From NCBI GenBank assembly GCA_964511405.1, contig CAZEFK010000078.1:1-30508 (forward strand): DNA of 30,508 nt, given 5' to 3'. This document shows, in pieces, positions 7,916-16,026 of this stretch. Within the stretch, counting starts at the first letter, position 1, and every line of letters starts with the position of its first letter. Under the pieces are notes generated by a model. It was not told where the DNA came from. It made no database searches and was given only the letters and a program-made list of their open reading frames with translations. The stretch is from CAZEFK01 sp964511405 (lineage in GTDB: Bacteria > Pseudomonadota > Alphaproteobacteria > Elsterales > Elsteraceae). The translations under genes were made by a program, and so were the position numbers.

Positions 7916-8473
7916 ATGAGCGACCCCAAGACTCAACAAGAACCGTCGATGGAGGAAATTTTAGCCTCCATTCGCCGGATTATTTCCGAGGATGCGGACC
8001 AAAAGCCCGCCGCCCCGGCGGCGGGCAAGGCCGCCGAGCCGATGCGCAGCCCGCCGGCCGGCGATGACGTTCTGACCCTGACCGACCGCGTCGACGACGG
8101 TGACGTCGGCCATGCACGGGAGCCCGAGCCGCTGTTCCACTTCGACCACGACCCCGAGCCCGAACCCGATCATCATCACGACCATGACGAGCCCGACTTC
8201 GGCGACTCGCTGATGAGCCGCACGGCGGCCTCCAGCGCCGCCGACGCCTTCTCGCAGCTGCGCGAGATGTCGGAGCCCGACCTGCCGCACGGCGGCGGTG
8301 CGCCGGTGGTCATCGACGGCTCCGCCAACAACGTGCTGGAGGCGATCATCCGCGAGGCGGTCAAGCCGATCCTGAAGGACTGGCTGGACCGCAACCTGCC
8401 CGGCATCGTCGAAGACTTGGTCCGTGCCGAGATCCAGCGCGTCGCCCAGGGCCCCGGCGGCCGCCGGCGCTAG
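7916..8473 (+). CDS. popZ: PopZ family (DUF2497) polar organizing protein
   Basis: A 185-residue protein with the two hallmarks of the PopZ/DUF2497 family: the N-terminal helix EPSMEEILASIRRIISED (about residues 8-25) that binds client proteins, and the C-terminal oligomerisation region with VLEAIIREAVKPILKDWLD and NLPGIVEDLVRAEIQ. Between them lies an acidic, proline-rich disordered linker, here unusually rich in His and Asp (DHHHDHDEPD near residues 84-93). In Caulobacter, PopZ forms a polar microdomain that anchors the ParB-parS complex. The ATG at 7916 places the conserved helix close to the N-terminus. Its position between tolC and valS is a recognised alphaproteobacterial arrangement. 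Family assignment is secure; polar function in this organism is inferred. Confidence 0.88.
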   Translation: MSDPKTQQEPSMEEILASIRRIISEDADQKPAAPAAGKAAEPMRSPPAGDDVLTLTDRVDDGDVGHAREPEPLFHFDHDPEPEPDHHHDHDEPDFGDSLMSRTAASSAADAFSQLREMSEPDLPHGGGAPVVIDGSANNVLEAIIREAVKPILKDWLDRNLPGIVEDLVRAEIQRVAQGPGGRRR

Positions 8474-8486
8474 CCGCGCGCCGCGC

Positions 8487-8515
8487 CGAGGCCCGCCCGC
8501 CGCGGTGGGGCCTCG
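8487..8515 (+). terminator. Possible terminator hairpin after popZ
   Basis: CGAGGCCC (8487-8494) and GGGCCTCG (8508-8515) form an 8-bp perfect stem with a 13-nt loop, 13 nt after the popZ stop. No T-run follows, so termination strength is uncertain. Confidence 0.35.
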
Positions 8516-8628
8516 CGCATCCCGCCGGACCGCCTTAGGATCCGGCGACCCGATCTGAGCCAATCCGGCCTGTTGCCGCCCGGCGCCGCTGCGTCGGGCG
8601 GTCCGGCGTGCCGGATGGGCCAGCGCCA

Positions 8629-8652
8629 GGGGAGCCCGACAGCGGGCTCCCC
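8629..8652 (+). promoter_or_regulatory. Strong hairpin in the valS leader
   Basis: A perfect 10-bp stem (GGGGAGCCCG / CGGGCTCCCC) closed by a 4-nt loop ACAG lies 29 nt upstream of the valS ATG and leaves the GGAGAG ribosome binding site exposed just downstream. It lacks a T-run. It could be an attenuator, an mRNA stability element or a terminator of upstream transcription. No T-box features are visible. Confidence 0.5.
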
Positions 8653-8681
8653 GCATCAGTGATTTCCCGGAGAGCAGCCCG

Positions 8682-11312
8682 ATGCTCGACAAGACGTTCT
8701 CGCCGGCCGACGTCGAGGCCCGCCAATACGCCCGCACCGAGGCGTCCGGCCGGTTCGCGGCCGATCCGCGATCCAACGCCAGGCCCTACACCATCATGAT
8801 GCCGCCGCCGAACGTCACCGGCTCGCTGCATATGGGGCACGCCCTGTCCTTCACCTTGCAGGACGTGCTGATCCGCTACCAGCGCGCCCGCGGCAACGAC
8901 GCCCTGTGGCAGCCCGGCACCGACCATGCCGGCATCGCCACCCAGATGGTGGTCGAGCGCCAGCTGGCCGCCCAGGGCATCCAGCGCGCCGACCTCGGCC
9001 GCGACGCCTTCGTCGAGCGGGTGTGGCAGTGGAAGGCCGAATCAGGCGGCACCATCACCAACCAGCTGCGCCGGCTTGGGGCGTCGGCCGACTGGGCGCG
9101 CGAGCGCTTCACCCTGGACGAGGGGCTGAACCGCGCCGTCACCAAGGTGTTCGTGGACCTGTACGAGCAGGGGCTGATCTATCGCGACAAGCGGCTGGTC
9201 AACTGGGACCCCAAGCTGCACACGGCGGTCAGCGACCTGGAGGTCGAATCGCGCGAGGAGCCCGGCACGCTGTGGCACCTGGTCTATCCGGTCGAGGGCG
9301 GCGGCACGATCACGGTGGCGACCAGCCGGCCCGAGACGATGCTGGGCGATACCGCGGTCGCCGTGCACCCGGACGACGAGCGCTACCGCGACTTGATCGG
9401 CCGCCATGCCGTGCTGCCGCTGGTCGGCCGGCGCATCCCGATCGTCGCCGACACCTACAGCGATCCCGAGAAGGGCACGGGTGCGGTCAAGATCACGCCG
9501 GCCCACGACTTCAACGACTTCGAGGTCGGGCGCCGGCACGGGCTGGAGCGGATCAACATCTTCGACGCCGACGCCCGGCTCAACGACGCCGTGCCCGAGC
9601 CCTATCGCGGGCTCGATCGCTTCGACGGGCGGGCCCGGGTGCTGGCCGACCTCGAGGCGCTCGGCCTGGTCGCCAAGGTCGAGAAGATCGTCCATGCCGT
9701 GCCCTATGCCGACCGCTCGGGCGTGATCATCGAGCCGTGGCTGACCGACCAGTGGTACTGCGACGCCAAGACCCTGGCGATCGAGCCGATCCGCGCGGTC
9801 GAGACCGGGCGCACGCAGTTCGTGCCCAAGCAGTGGGAAGCCACCTTCTTCGAGTGGATGCGCAACATCCAGCCGTGGTGCATCAGCCGCCAGATCTGGT
9901 GGGGCCATCAGATCCCGGCCTGGTACGGGCCCGACGGCACGGTCTTCGTCGCGTCCGACGCCCAGGCTGCCCAGGCCAAGGCCGACGCCCACCACGGGCG
10001 CCCGGTCGAGCTGGTCCGCGACCCCGACGTGCTCGACACCTGGTTCTCGTCGGCCCTGTGGCCGTTCTCGACCCTGGGCTGGCCCGACCGGACACAAGAG
10101 CTCGAGCGCTACTATCCGACCGACGTGCTGGTCACCGGCTTCGACATCATATTCTTCTGGGTCGCCCGGATGATGATGATGGGGTGCCATTTCATGGGCG
10201 ACGTGCCGTTCCGCACCGTCTACATCCACGCCCTGGTGCGCGACGCCCGCGGCCAGAAGATGTCGAAGTCCAAGGGCAACATCATCGATCCCCTGGACCT
10301 CATCGACAAATACGGGGCCGACGCCCTGCGCTTCACCATGGCGGCGCTGGCCGCGCCCGGCCGCGACGTCAAGATGGACGAGCGCCGGGTCGAGGGCTAC
10401 CGCAACTTCGCGACCAAGCTGTGGAACGCCACGCGCTACGCCCAGATGAACGGCTGTGCCCTGGTGCCCGGCTTCGATCCGGCCAAGGTCGGGCTCACGG
10501 TCAATCGCTGGATCGTGGGCGCCCTGGTCCAGGCCGAGCGGCGCCTTGCGGCGGCGCTCGACGGCTACCGCTTCAACGAGGCGGCGGCGGCGATCTACCA
10601 GTTCGCGTGGAACAGCGTCTGTGACTGGTACCTGGAGTTCACCAAGCCGATCCTGACCGGCGAGCCCGGTCCGGACCTGGACGAAACGCGCGCGACCACC
10701 GCCTGGGTGCTGAGCCAGATCCTGCAGCTGCTCAACCCGCTGATGCCGTTTCTGACCGAGGAACTGGCCCAGCAGACCGGGGCGCCCGGCCAGCTCATCG
10801 AAGCGGCCTGGCCCCGCTATCCCGACGGCCTGATCGATCCCGCCGCCGATGCCGAAATGGACTGGGTGATCCGGCTGGTCGCGGCGATCCGCAGCCTGCG
10901 CTCCGAGCTGAACGTGCCGAGCGGCGCGCTTCTGCCGCTCCATGTCCTAGAGCCGGATCCGCGGACCCGGGGCTACCTCGATCGCCACGGCCCGGCCATC
11001 CGGCGCCTGGCGCGCCTGGAGACGATCGGGCAGGGACGGCTGGACGGCGCCGTATCGCTGGTCCAGGACGGCATTACCTTCCAGCTGGGAGTCGCGGGCT
11101 CGATCGACGTCGCGGCCGAGCGCAAGCGGCTGGCCAAGGAGATCGAGCGCCAGGACCGCGAGGTCGCCAAGCTCGACGCCAAGCTGGCCAACGCCGATTT
11201 CCTGGCCAAGGCCGACGAGGCCGTGATCGAGGACACCCGCGAGCGCCGCGACGAAGCGGCGGCGGCCCGGACGCGGCTGGCTCAGGCCCTGGAGCAGCTG
11301 GCGGGGGCGTAG
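8682..11312 (+). CDS. valS: Valyl-tRNA synthetase
   Basis: An 876-residue class I aminoacyl-tRNA synthetase that charges tRNA-Val in the cytoplasm. The HIGH-type signature is PPPNVTGSLHMGHAL (HMGH at 50-53) and the second ATP loop is KMSKS at 526-530. Between them lies the CP1 editing domain, which includes the segment TSRPETMLGDTAVAVHP. The anticodon-binding domain is followed by a C-terminal Lys/Glu/Arg-rich coiled coil (about 805-876), typical of ValRS. The ATG at 8682 has GGAGAG a few nt upstream. It ends before a palindromic element that separates it from the convergent HD-GYP gene. Confidence 0.98.
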   Translation: MLDKTFSPADVEARQYARTEASGRFAADPRSNARPYTIMMPPPNVTGSLHMGHALSFTLQDVLIRYQRARGNDALWQPGTDHAGIATQMVVERQLAAQGIQRADLGRDAFVERVWQWKAESGGTITNQLRRLGASADWARERFTLDEGLNRAVTKVFVDLYEQGLIYRDKRLVNWDPKLHTAVSDLEVESREEPGTLWHLVYPVEGGGTITVATSRPETMLGDTAVAVHPDDERYRDLIGRHAVLPLVGRRIPIVADTYSDPEKGTGAVKITPAHDFNDFEVGRRHGLERINIFDADARLNDAVPEPYRGLDRFDGRARVLADLEALGLVAKVEKIVHAVPYADRSGVIIEPWLTDQWYCDAKTLAIEPIRAVETGRTQFVPKQWEATFFEWMRNIQPWCISRQIWWGHQIPAWYGPDGTVFVASDAQAAQAKADAHHGRPVELVRDPDVLDTWFSSALWPFSTLGWPDRTQELERYYPTDVLVTGFDIIFFWVARMMMMGCHFMGDVPFRTVYIHALVRDARGQKMSKSKGNIIDPLDLIDKYGADALRFTMAALAAPGRDVKMDERRVEGYRNFATKLWNATRYAQMNGCALVPGFDPAKVGLTVNRWIVGALVQAERRLAAALDGYRFNEAAAAIYQFAWNSVCDWYLEFTKPILTGEPGPDLDETRATTAWVLSQILQLLNPLMPFLTEELAQQTGAPGQLIEAAWPRYPDGLIDPAADAEMDWVIRLVAAIRSLRSELNVPSGALLPLHVLEPDPRTRGYLDRHGPAIRRLARLETIGQGRLDGAVSLVQDGITFQLGVAGSIDVAAERKRLAKEIERQDREVAKLDAKLANADFLAKADEAVIEDTRERRDEAAAARTRLAQALEQLAGA

Positions 11313-11359
11313 CGGCCGCTCGAGAAAGCCTCGGACCGCGGGAGTCCCCTCCCTCCCAG

Positions 11360-11428
11360 CCTCCTCCCACAAGGGGAGGAGGAGTTCTGTCACTGCAGCT
11401 TCGCCCCTCCTCCCCTTGTGGGAGGAGG
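11360..11428. repeat. Nested palindromic intergenic element (23-bp perfect arms)
   Basis: Positions 11360-11382 and 11406-11428 are perfect inverted copies of each other, separated by 23 nt. Each arm is itself a hairpin: CCTCCTCCC, loop ACAAG, GGGAGGAGG. The sequence outside the arms is also pyrimidine-rich on the left and purine-rich on the right. It lies between the convergent valS and HD-GYP genes, so it can act as a bidirectional terminator. CCTCCTCCC-type palindromes are common dispersed elements in alphaproteobacterial genomes (general knowledge, not checked). Confidence 0.85.
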
Positions 11429-11480
11429 TCGGGTGGAGGGGGAATCACGACGATTCCAGCTCATGCACATCCCGCTCCCG

Positions 11481-12590
11481 CTACGCCGGCTGCTGCGTCA
11501 GCAGGTGGGGCAGGGCGCCCGGGACGTCCTGGAAGCGCTCCCTGAGCGCCAGCATCTCGGGCAGGTCGGCGACGAACAGCTCGACCAGCGCGGGGTCGAG
11601 ATGGCGGCCGGCCTGCTCGCGCAGGAAGCCGATGGCCGCGTCGACCGGCCAGGCGGCCTTGTAGGGCCGGGTCGAGGTCAGCGCGTCGAACACATCGGCG
11701 ATCGCCACGATCCGGCCGGCGAGCGGAATCGTGGCGCCCTGCAGCCCCAGCGGATAGCCGCTGCCGTCCCAGTGCTCGTGGTGGGTGACGGCGATGGTCC
11801 GGGCCAGGTCGAGCAGCGGGAAGCCGCTGTTGGACAGGATCTCGCCGCCGAACGCGGCGTGGCGCTTCATGACCTCCCACTCGTCGGGATCCAGGCGCCC
11901 GGGCTTGAGCAGGATGGCATCGGGGATGCCGACCTTGCCGATGTCGTGCAGGGGGGCGGCATCGCGCAGGAGGGCCGCCTCGGCCGGCGGCATGCCGGCG
12001 GCCAGCGCCAGCCGATAGGCGAAGTGGCTCATCCGCACCACATGCATGCCGGTGTCGTTGTCGCGGAACTCGCCGACGGTGGCGAGCCGGCGGATGACCT
12101 CGCGCCGGGTCGCCTCGAGCTCGGCCGTGCGCTCGGCCACCCGTGCCTCCAACTCGTCGTTGGTCTGGCGGGCGCGGCGGTACAGGACCTCGACCTCCAG
12201 CAGATTGTGCACGCGGTGGAGGAACTCCCAGATCACGACCGGCTTGTTGAGGAAATCCCGGACGCCCATGGACAGCGCGCGGCGGCGCGTGTCGTCGTCG
12301 GTCTGGGCGGTCAGCACCAGGATCGCCGGCAGCCGGGCCGGGCACTCCGCGCGCAGCCGGCGCACGAACTCGTGGCCGTCGATCTCGGGCATGCGGATAT
12401 CGAGCAGCACCAGGTCGAAGGGATCGGCCTGGCACAGCGCCAGGCCCTCGGCGGCCTTGGTCGCGATCCGGACATTGCTGTAACCGTCGGTATCCAGGGC
12501 GTCGGCCAACAGCTCGGCGTTGGCTGCCAGGTCGTCGACGATCAGGATCCGCGCTGCCCGGATCTCGCCGTCCATGGCCTCGTCGGTCAT
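11481..12590 (-). CDS. Response regulator with HD-GYP phosphodiesterase domain (RpfG-like)
   Basis: A 369-residue cytoplasmic output protein. Residues about 12-130 are a receiver domain with phospho-acceptor D64 (LLDIRMPE) and conserved K116 (FLNKP). A short coiled coil (about 135-165) links it to an HD-GYP domain with H183, the HD pair 215-216 (PLHDIGKVGIPDAILLKPG), H244, H270-H271 and GYP at 278-280 (HEHWDGSGYP). All metal and substrate residues I can identify are present, so active cyclic-di-GMP hydrolysis is plausible. The start ATG at 12590 overlaps the stop of the kinase gene (ATGA), so both are translated together and the kinase is its likely partner. An ATG at 12575 is an alternative start. 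There is no visible gene-specific promoter. Confidence 0.92.
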   Translation of the reverse strand: MTDEAMDGEIRAARILIVDDLAANAELLADALDTDGYSNVRIATKAAEGLALCQADPFDLVLLDIRMPEIDGHEFVRRLRAECPARLPAILVLTAQTDDDTRRRALSMGVRDFLNKPVVIWEFLHRVHNLLEVEVLYRRARQTNDELEARVAERTAELEATRREVIRRLATVGEFRDNDTGMHVVRMSHFAYRLALAAGMPPAEAALLRDAAPLHDIGKVGIPDAILLKPGRLDPDEWEVMKRHAAFGGEILSNSGFPLLDLARTIAVTHHEHWDGSGYPLGLQGATIPLAGRIVAIADVFDALTSTRPYKAAWPVDAAIGFLREQAGRHLDPALVELFVADLPEMLALRERFQDVPGALPHLLTQQPA

Positions 12591-14683
12591 ACCGTTACCC
12601 CCAGCACGTCCTCGATCGCGGCAAGGAACTCCGGCACCTCGATCGGCTTGGTCAAGTAGTGGCGGAAGCCGGCGGCCCGGCCGCGTTCGATTTCACGCGG
12701 CATGGCCGCGGCGCTCAGCGCCAGCACGGGCAGTCCGGCCGTCTCGGGCTGCGCCTGCAGCCGGCGCAGGGCCTCGAAGCCGTTGAAGCCGGGCAGGTTG
12801 ATGTCCATCACCACCACATCAGGGCGCTGCAGCCGCGCGAGCTCAATGCCCTTGGCCGGATCGCCGGCGGTCAGCAGGCGCACGCGCGGCAGGGACTCGA
12901 CCAGCTCCTCCATCAACGCGATGTTGGACGGATTGTCCTCGATATAGAGCAGGGTATAGCCGCCGGCCCGACGTGCCAGCTCGGTCGCCTCCGCCGCGGG
13001 CGCCCGGGCCGGCTCTTCGGCGCGCTGCTCGGTGGGCAGGGTCACGGTGAAGGTCGTGCCGGCCCCGGGCCGGCTCTCGAAGCCAATCTGCCCCTCCATC
13101 AGCTGGACCAGCCGCTTGGTGATGGTGAGCCCGATGCCGGTGCCCTCGATCGGGCTGTCGTCGGCGCCCAGCCGGTTGAACGGCTGGAACACCTCGCCCT
13201 GGCGGTCGAGCGCGATGCCGAGCCCGGTGTCGGCGACGACGATGGCGCAGGCGGCCTCACCGACGGGATAGGCACTGACCGTCACGCTGCCGCCGGGGCG
13301 GTTGTACTTGCAGGCATTGGCCACCAGGTTCATCAGGATCTGGACCAGGCGCGTCCGGTCCGCGCGCACCGCCGGCAGGCCGGGCGGCAGCACCGCCGAC
13401 AACCGGATCTCGTTGGTGTCGGCCAGCGGTTGCAGCGTGGTGCGGACCTGCTCGACGACGGCGTCGAGCTCGACCCGCTCCAGCGACAGCTTGATGCTGC
13501 CGGCCTCGATCTTGCTGAAGTCGAGCACGTCCTCGATGAGCCGCAGCAGGTGCTTGCCGCTTTTCTTGATCTGGGCGACCTGCCGTTCCTGGCGCGGTGT
13601 CATCGGGTCTTTCCGGTTCAGCTCCAGGAGCTGGGCATAGCCCAGGATCGCGTTGAGCGGCGTCCGCAGCTCGTGGCTCATGCTGGCCAGGAAATCGGAC
13701 TTGGCGCGGTTGGCGCCCTCGGCGCGGTCCTTTTCCTGCTCGGCCCGCTGGCGCGCGGCGTCGAGCTCGGCCGCGGCCCGGGTCAGCCGCTGGTTGGCCA
13801 GCCCCAGCTCCAGGGTCCGCTCGCCGACGCGCCGCTCGAGGTCGGCCTGGGCTTCGCGCAGCTGGGCCTCGACGGCCAGGCGCTCCTGGACCTCGCTCTG
13901 CAGCCGGATGTTGGCTTCGCGCAGTCCGGCGGCCTCGCGCGCGGCCAGCGCGTCGAAGCGGCGGTCCACGAACGCCGAGACCAGCGCCATGCCGATCAGC
14001 GCGATCGTGGCGCACGCCACGGCGACCGCCAGCCAGGGGCGCGACAGGGCGCCCGCCGTGGCATCGGGAGGCGCGCCGGCACTTTCGATGATGGTCCCGG
14101 CCATGCCGGTGAAATGCATGCCGCAGATGGCCACCGCCATGACCACGGCCGCCGCGGCCTTCTGCCAGGCCGTGTGGAGGTTGAAGGCCAGCCACAGGGC
14201 GGCGGTCGCGGCGACCACGGCAATGACCACGGACAGCGCGAACAGCAGCCGGTGATAGCTGACGCTGGCGGCGTCGACGCGCATGGCCGCCATGCCCGTG
14301 TAGTGCATGGCCGCGACCCCGAAGCCGACCACCGAGCCGCCGGCGAGCAGCCGGGGGATCGATTTTGTCTGCTGCCCGACCAGATCGAAGCCGATGCCCG
14401 TGAACAGGATGGCGATCAGCAGCGACAGCAGGGTCCGCCCGACGCTGTAGTCCACGGGGCGGTCGACGTGGAACGACAGCATGGCCACGAAATGCATCGA
14501 CCAGATGCCGCCGCCCAGCACCGTGGCGCTGCCGGCCAGCCAGATCCAGCGCCCGCGCCGGTCGGCCTTGCGCAGGCGCTCGCTCATGTCGAGCGCCGTG
14601 TAGGACGCCAGCAGGGCGACCAGGTAGGACAGGACCACCAGCGACAGGTCGTAATAGCGCGCGATCTCGTGCTCAGGGCCCAT
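12587..14683 (-). CDS. MHYT-domain hybrid sensor histidine kinase
   Basis: A 698-residue inner membrane kinase. The N-terminal seven-helix MHYT sensor (about 10-240) shows three copies of its motif, MHFVAML at 64-70, MHYTGMA at 126-132 and MHFTGMA at 190-195. These His/Met sites are proposed in the family to bind copper and sense oxygen, CO or NO. A coiled coil (about 250-325) leads to HisKA with H337 (SMSHELRTPLNA), an ATPase domain with an N box at about 450-461, DTGLGI and GTGIGL, and a C-terminal receiver with D627 (VVMDINLPGFNG). The kinase overlaps the HD-GYP regulator gene by 4 nt. Start ATG at 14683; the ribosome binding site is weak. It is divergent from the lacI-type gene. Confidence 0.93.
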   Translation of the reverse strand: MGPEHEIARYYDLSLVVLSYLVALLASYTALDMSERLRKADRRGRWIWLAGSATVLGGGIWSMHFVAMLSFHVDRPVDYSVGRTLLSLLIAILFTGIGFDLVGQQTKSIPRLLAGGSVVGFGVAAMHYTGMAAMRVDAASVSYHRLLFALSVVIAVVAATAALWLAFNLHTAWQKAAAAVVMAVAICGMHFTGMAGTIIESAGAPPDATAGALSRPWLAVAVACATIALIGMALVSAFVDRRFDALAAREAAGLREANIRLQSEVQERLAVEAQLREAQADLERRVGERTLELGLANQRLTRAAAELDAARQRAEQEKDRAEGANRAKSDFLASMSHELRTPLNAILGYAQLLELNRKDPMTPRQERQVAQIKKSGKHLLRLIEDVLDFSKIEAGSIKLSLERVELDAVVEQVRTTLQPLADTNEIRLSAVLPPGLPAVRADRTRLVQILMNLVANACKYNRPGGSVTVSAYPVGEAACAIVVADTGLGIALDRQGEVFQPFNRLGADDSPIEGTGIGLTITKRLVQLMEGQIGFESRPGAGTTFTVTLPTEQRAEEPARAPAAEATELARRAGGYTLLYIEDNPSNIALMEELVESLPRVRLLTAGDPAKGIELARLQRPDVVVMDINLPGFNGFEALRRLQAQPETAGLPVLALSAAAMPREIERGRAAGFRHYLTKPIEVPEFLAAIEDVLGVTV

Positions 14684-14934
14684 GCACGCGGTGCCTCATC
14701 GGGTTGATGGGTCGGCGCGCCGTCGGCTGGCTGCGGTCGACCGCTCCGTTCAATGATTGCGCCTCGCCAGAGGGTATCCCTATGGCTCGCCGCGCGCAGC
14801 AGCTTTGCGCGGGGCTCGCTCCGATTATTGATACGATAAATGTTAAATTTCCTTATCCGGCAGCACCTGCCGATCGCATCGGGCTCGCCAGCGCGCTGCC
14901 GATAGGCTATATCCAAATCGATTTGGGAGGGATC
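14684..14934. promoter_or_regulatory. Divergent intergenic region between kinase and LacI-type operon
   Basis: These 251 nt hold the start regions of two divergent operons. An AT-rich tract at about 14822-14857 stands out from the GC-rich surroundings and includes the imperfect inverted repeat TTATTG-ATA-CGATAA (14825-14839). It is the probable promoter region of the plus-strand operon, but I cannot fix a -35/-10 pair with confidence. Confidence 0.4.
14913..14926. promoter_or_regulatory. Candidate LacI-family operator (perfect 14-bp palindrome)
   Basis: CCAAATCGATTTGG is a perfect palindrome with a central CG, the hallmark of LacI/GalR-family operators. It ends 8 nt before the GTG start and overlaps the GGGAGG ribosome binding site. 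It would suit autoregulation of the LacI-type gene and its downstream operon. Confidence 0.65.
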
Positions 14935-16026
14935 GTGAAGCTCAAGGAGCTGGCCGCGTCGCTCGGCTTGTCCCCGACCACTGTGTCGCGCGCCCTGGCG
15001 GGATACCCCGAGGTCAGCGAGTCGACGCGCGCCCGGGTGCGGGCGGCGGCCGCGACCGCCGGCTATCAGCCCGACCGCGCGGCGCTGCGCCTGAAGACCG
15101 GCCGTGCCGACGCCATCGGCATCGTGCTGCCGACCGGGCCGCAATCGTTCGGCGACCCGTTCTTCGCCGAGCTCCTGGCCGGCATGGGCGAGCGCGCCGC
15201 CGAGGCCGGGCTGGACATGCTGGTCACCGCGGCGCCGGCGGGCGCGGACGAGCTGTCGGACTATCGCCGGCTGGTCGAGACCCGGCGGGTCGACGGCATG
15301 GTGGTGGCGCGCACCCTGCGCCGCGATCCCCGGCTGGGCTACCTGCTGGACCAGGGGGTCCCGTTCGTGGCCCACGGCCGCACCGAGGACCCGCGCCCCT
15401 ACGCCTATCTGGACATCGACGGCGAGGGAGCGCTGCGCCTGGCGGCGCGGCGGGTGATCGGCCTCGGCCACCGGCGCCTGGCCCTGATCGCGGCGCCGTC
15501 CCGCTACATGTTCGCGGCCCATCGCCAGGCCGGGTTCCGGGCGGCCCTGGCCGAGGCCGGGCTCGATCCGGACGCGGCGCCGGTGCTGGAGGGCGACCTC
15601 ACCGAGGCTTCGGGCCATCGCCATGGCCGGGCCCTGCTGACCGGATCAGCGCCGCCCAGCGCCATCCTGTGCATGACCGACCGCATGGCCGCCGGCGTGA
15701 TGCTGGCGGCCCGCGAGCTGGGCCTCGCCGTCGGCCGCGACTTGTCGGTGATCGGCTATGGCGACCTGCCGCTCAGCGCCGTCACCGATCCGCCGCTGAC
15801 CACCGTCTATCGCTCGATCGCCGGCACCGGCCGCCGCGTCGTCGAGCTGCTGCTGCGCCGCCTGGCCGGCGCCCCGGTCCAGGACCTGCAGGAGTTGTGG
15901 ACGCCCGAGCTGGTGGTCCGCGGCTCCGACGGGCCGTGGCGGGGCGGCCCCATCATCACCAACCCCGCCATCACCAACCAAACATCATCAGGAGGAAACC
16001 ATGGCACGCTTGCCGATGCCGGTTAG
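14935..16026 (+). CDS. LacI/GalR family transcriptional regulator
   Basis: A 363-residue DNA-binding repressor. Residues 2-22 form the LacI helix-turn-helix (KLKELAASLGLSPTTVSRAL), followed by the hinge region and a periplasmic-binding-protein-like ligand domain (PFFAELLAGM to the core SAILCMTDRMAAGV and LSVIGYGDLPLS). The GTG at 14935 is preceded by GGGAGG and gives the standard N-terminus; upstream in-frame codons extend through the promoter. The reading frame is longer at the C-terminus than usual: the last 23 or so residues are encoded across the ribosome binding site and first 26 nt of the next gene. It heads the ABC importer/GH63 operon and probably represses it until the cognate sugar or glycoside appears (inference from family and position). 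Confidence 0.92.
   Translation: MKLKELAASLGLSPTTVSRALAGYPEVSESTRARVRAAAATAGYQPDRAALRLKTGRADAIGIVLPTGPQSFGDPFFAELLAGMGERAAEAGLDMLVTAAPAGADELSDYRRLVETRRVDGMVVARTLRRDPRLGYLLDQGVPFVAHGRTEDPRPYAYLDIDGEGALRLAARRVIGLGHRRLALIAAPSRYMFAAHRQAGFRAALAEAGLDPDAAPVLEGDLTEASGHRHGRALLTGSAPPSAILCMTDRMAAGVMLAARELGLAVGRDLSVIGYGDLPLSAVTDPPLTTVYRSIAGTGRRVVELLLRRLAGAPVQDLQELWTPELVVRGSDGPWRGGPIITNPAITNQTSSGGNHGTLADAG

Noticed and set aside
12659..14707. Long open frame on the plus strand opposite the MHYT kinase, and similar long frames at 9042-10943 (minus), 6016-7929 (minus) and 502-1755 (plus)
   Set aside because: They lie antisense to well-identified genes, have Arg/Gly/His/Gln-rich compositions without family motifs, and are expected from GC-rich third positions.
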